Shown here in pieces: positions 63,630-64,000 of a stretch of DNA of 64,000 nucleotides. Position 1 is the stretch's first letter, and each line of letters starts with the position of its first letter. Source of the stretch: Anaerolineae bacterium (GTDB lineage Bacteria > Chloroflexota > Anaerolineae > Aggregatilineales > Phototrophicaceae). A program made the translations under genes and the position numbers. Location: NCBI GenBank assembly GCA_022843385.1, contig JALHNT010000009.1:1-64000 (forward strand), read 5' to 3'. The notes beneath the pieces were generated by a model. It was not told the origin of the DNA, made no database searches, and was given only the letters and a program-made list of their open reading frames with translations.

Positions 63630-63715
63630 GATGTTCCTCTCTGGCTAACTTCGCTCCACAACGCAGTATTCGTATCTATTCACGTTACCAAAATTCTCGG
63701 ACGCACCCTTGCACG

Positions 63716-63743
63716 TCCCTACGAAGATTCCGCCGTGTAGGGA
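63716..63743. repeat. Decayed REP-like inverted repeat
   Basis: TCCCTAC (63716-63722) and GTAGGGA (63737-63743) are inverted around a 14-base centre, in the 155-base gap before the creatininase gene. The 'GTAGGG' arm resembles that of the perfect palindrome at 5012-5039. Confidence 0.45.
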
Positions 63744-63784
63744 TACCCAACGGGGTGTCCGTCAATACCAACACAGACACCATC

Positions 63785-64000
63785 TCACGGCGCTGGCAAC
63801 ACCTTCATCAACTCATCCAGCACCGCGTCGGCAAAGGCATCGCTGTTGATGTGGGCGTCGATCTCGTGATAGGCGATGCCCGGCTTCAGCCCGTGCTTCA
63901 GCATATCCCAGCACTCACGGTTCAGTTCCGGCTGCCAGAACGCACCGCCTTCAATATCCATCACCGAACCCCCGCCCAGCGGCACCACCACCCGCACCGG
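63785..64000 (-). CDS. Tm-1-like (UPF0261) protein, C-terminal part only
   Basis: The last 71 residues of a protein that continues beyond the right edge. VVVPLGGGSVMDIEGGAFWQ, then IAYHEIDAHINSDAFADAVL, matches the C-terminal end of Tm-1-like ATP-binding proteins (UPF0261), in which a PLRGVSAID-like stretch and an HINDPxFA motif are typical. The 5' end and the ATP-binding domain are outside the window. It is upstream of the creatininase-like and oxidase genes on the same strand and probably shares their operon. Confidence 0.7.
   Translation of the reverse strand, partial: PVRVVVPLGGGSVMDIEGGAFWQPELNRECWDMLKHGLKPGIAYHEIDAHINSDAFADAVLDELMKVLPAP

Overview
The window looks like a chromosomal segment of a Chloroflexota bacterium, probably Anaerolineae-like. 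This is inferred from protein style only. Several proteins join a short TPR-like module to one membrane helix, a Thr/Pro-rich linker and a beta-propeller or TPR domain. There is a Bacillus-type LexA box, a CIRCE-like element before groES-groEL, and many NarL-type and hybrid histidine kinases. I saw no tRNA, rRNA, CRISPR array or prophage. The only mobile-element sign is a possible transposase N-terminus cut by the left edge.

Layout. 1-3.5 kb: possible transposase fragment, small membrane protein, tryptophanase, DUF2330 protein. 3.6-7.1 kb (minus strand): a flavin amine oxidase, two GNAT acetyltransferase paralogues and an unknown protein in one likely operon. 7.3-15.6 kb: a signalling island with a 1439-residue NarL-type sensor kinase, its response regulator, stand-alone receivers, a cyclase-like/receiver fusion and a receiver-kinase hybrid. 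15.7-20.4 kb: groES-groEL, a secreted four-repeat DUF7282 protein, cdsA. 20.4-24.5 kb: four TPR/membrane proteins, two with propellers. 24.5-34.9 kb: chemoreceptor-like protein, PAS/GAF kinase, esterase, epimerase-like protein, two flavoproteins, AraC regulator, VOC protein. 35.6-38.9 kb: E1-alpha/E1-beta/E2 of a 2-oxoacid dehydrogenase. 39-39.8 kb: a decayed-looking toxin-antitoxin-type module. 41.2-47.6 kb: a partner-switching set (STAS, PP2C, HATPase) with a receiver and a hybrid kinase. 47.6-55.7 kb: lexA, sugar-type dehydrogenase, histone-deacetylase-like amidohydrolase, metal amidohydrolase, SDR, STAS-like protein, cNMP/bPH2 membrane protein. 55.9-64 kb: TPR protein, HhH protein, large membrane protein, then a minus-strand operon of Tm-1-like, creatininase-like and FAD-linked oxidase genes.

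The observation most worth checking is in the amine oxidase/GNAT operon. All three genes are whole except for one in-frame UGA each. In the two GNAT paralogues, which I estimate by eye at about 55% identical, the UGA falls at the same aligned position. In the oxidase it falls where I recall Trp in relatives. All three are followed by CUG. UGA is an ordinary stop elsewhere in the window, so this points to local recoding or readthrough, or to parallel nonsense changes or error. The sequence alone cannot decide.
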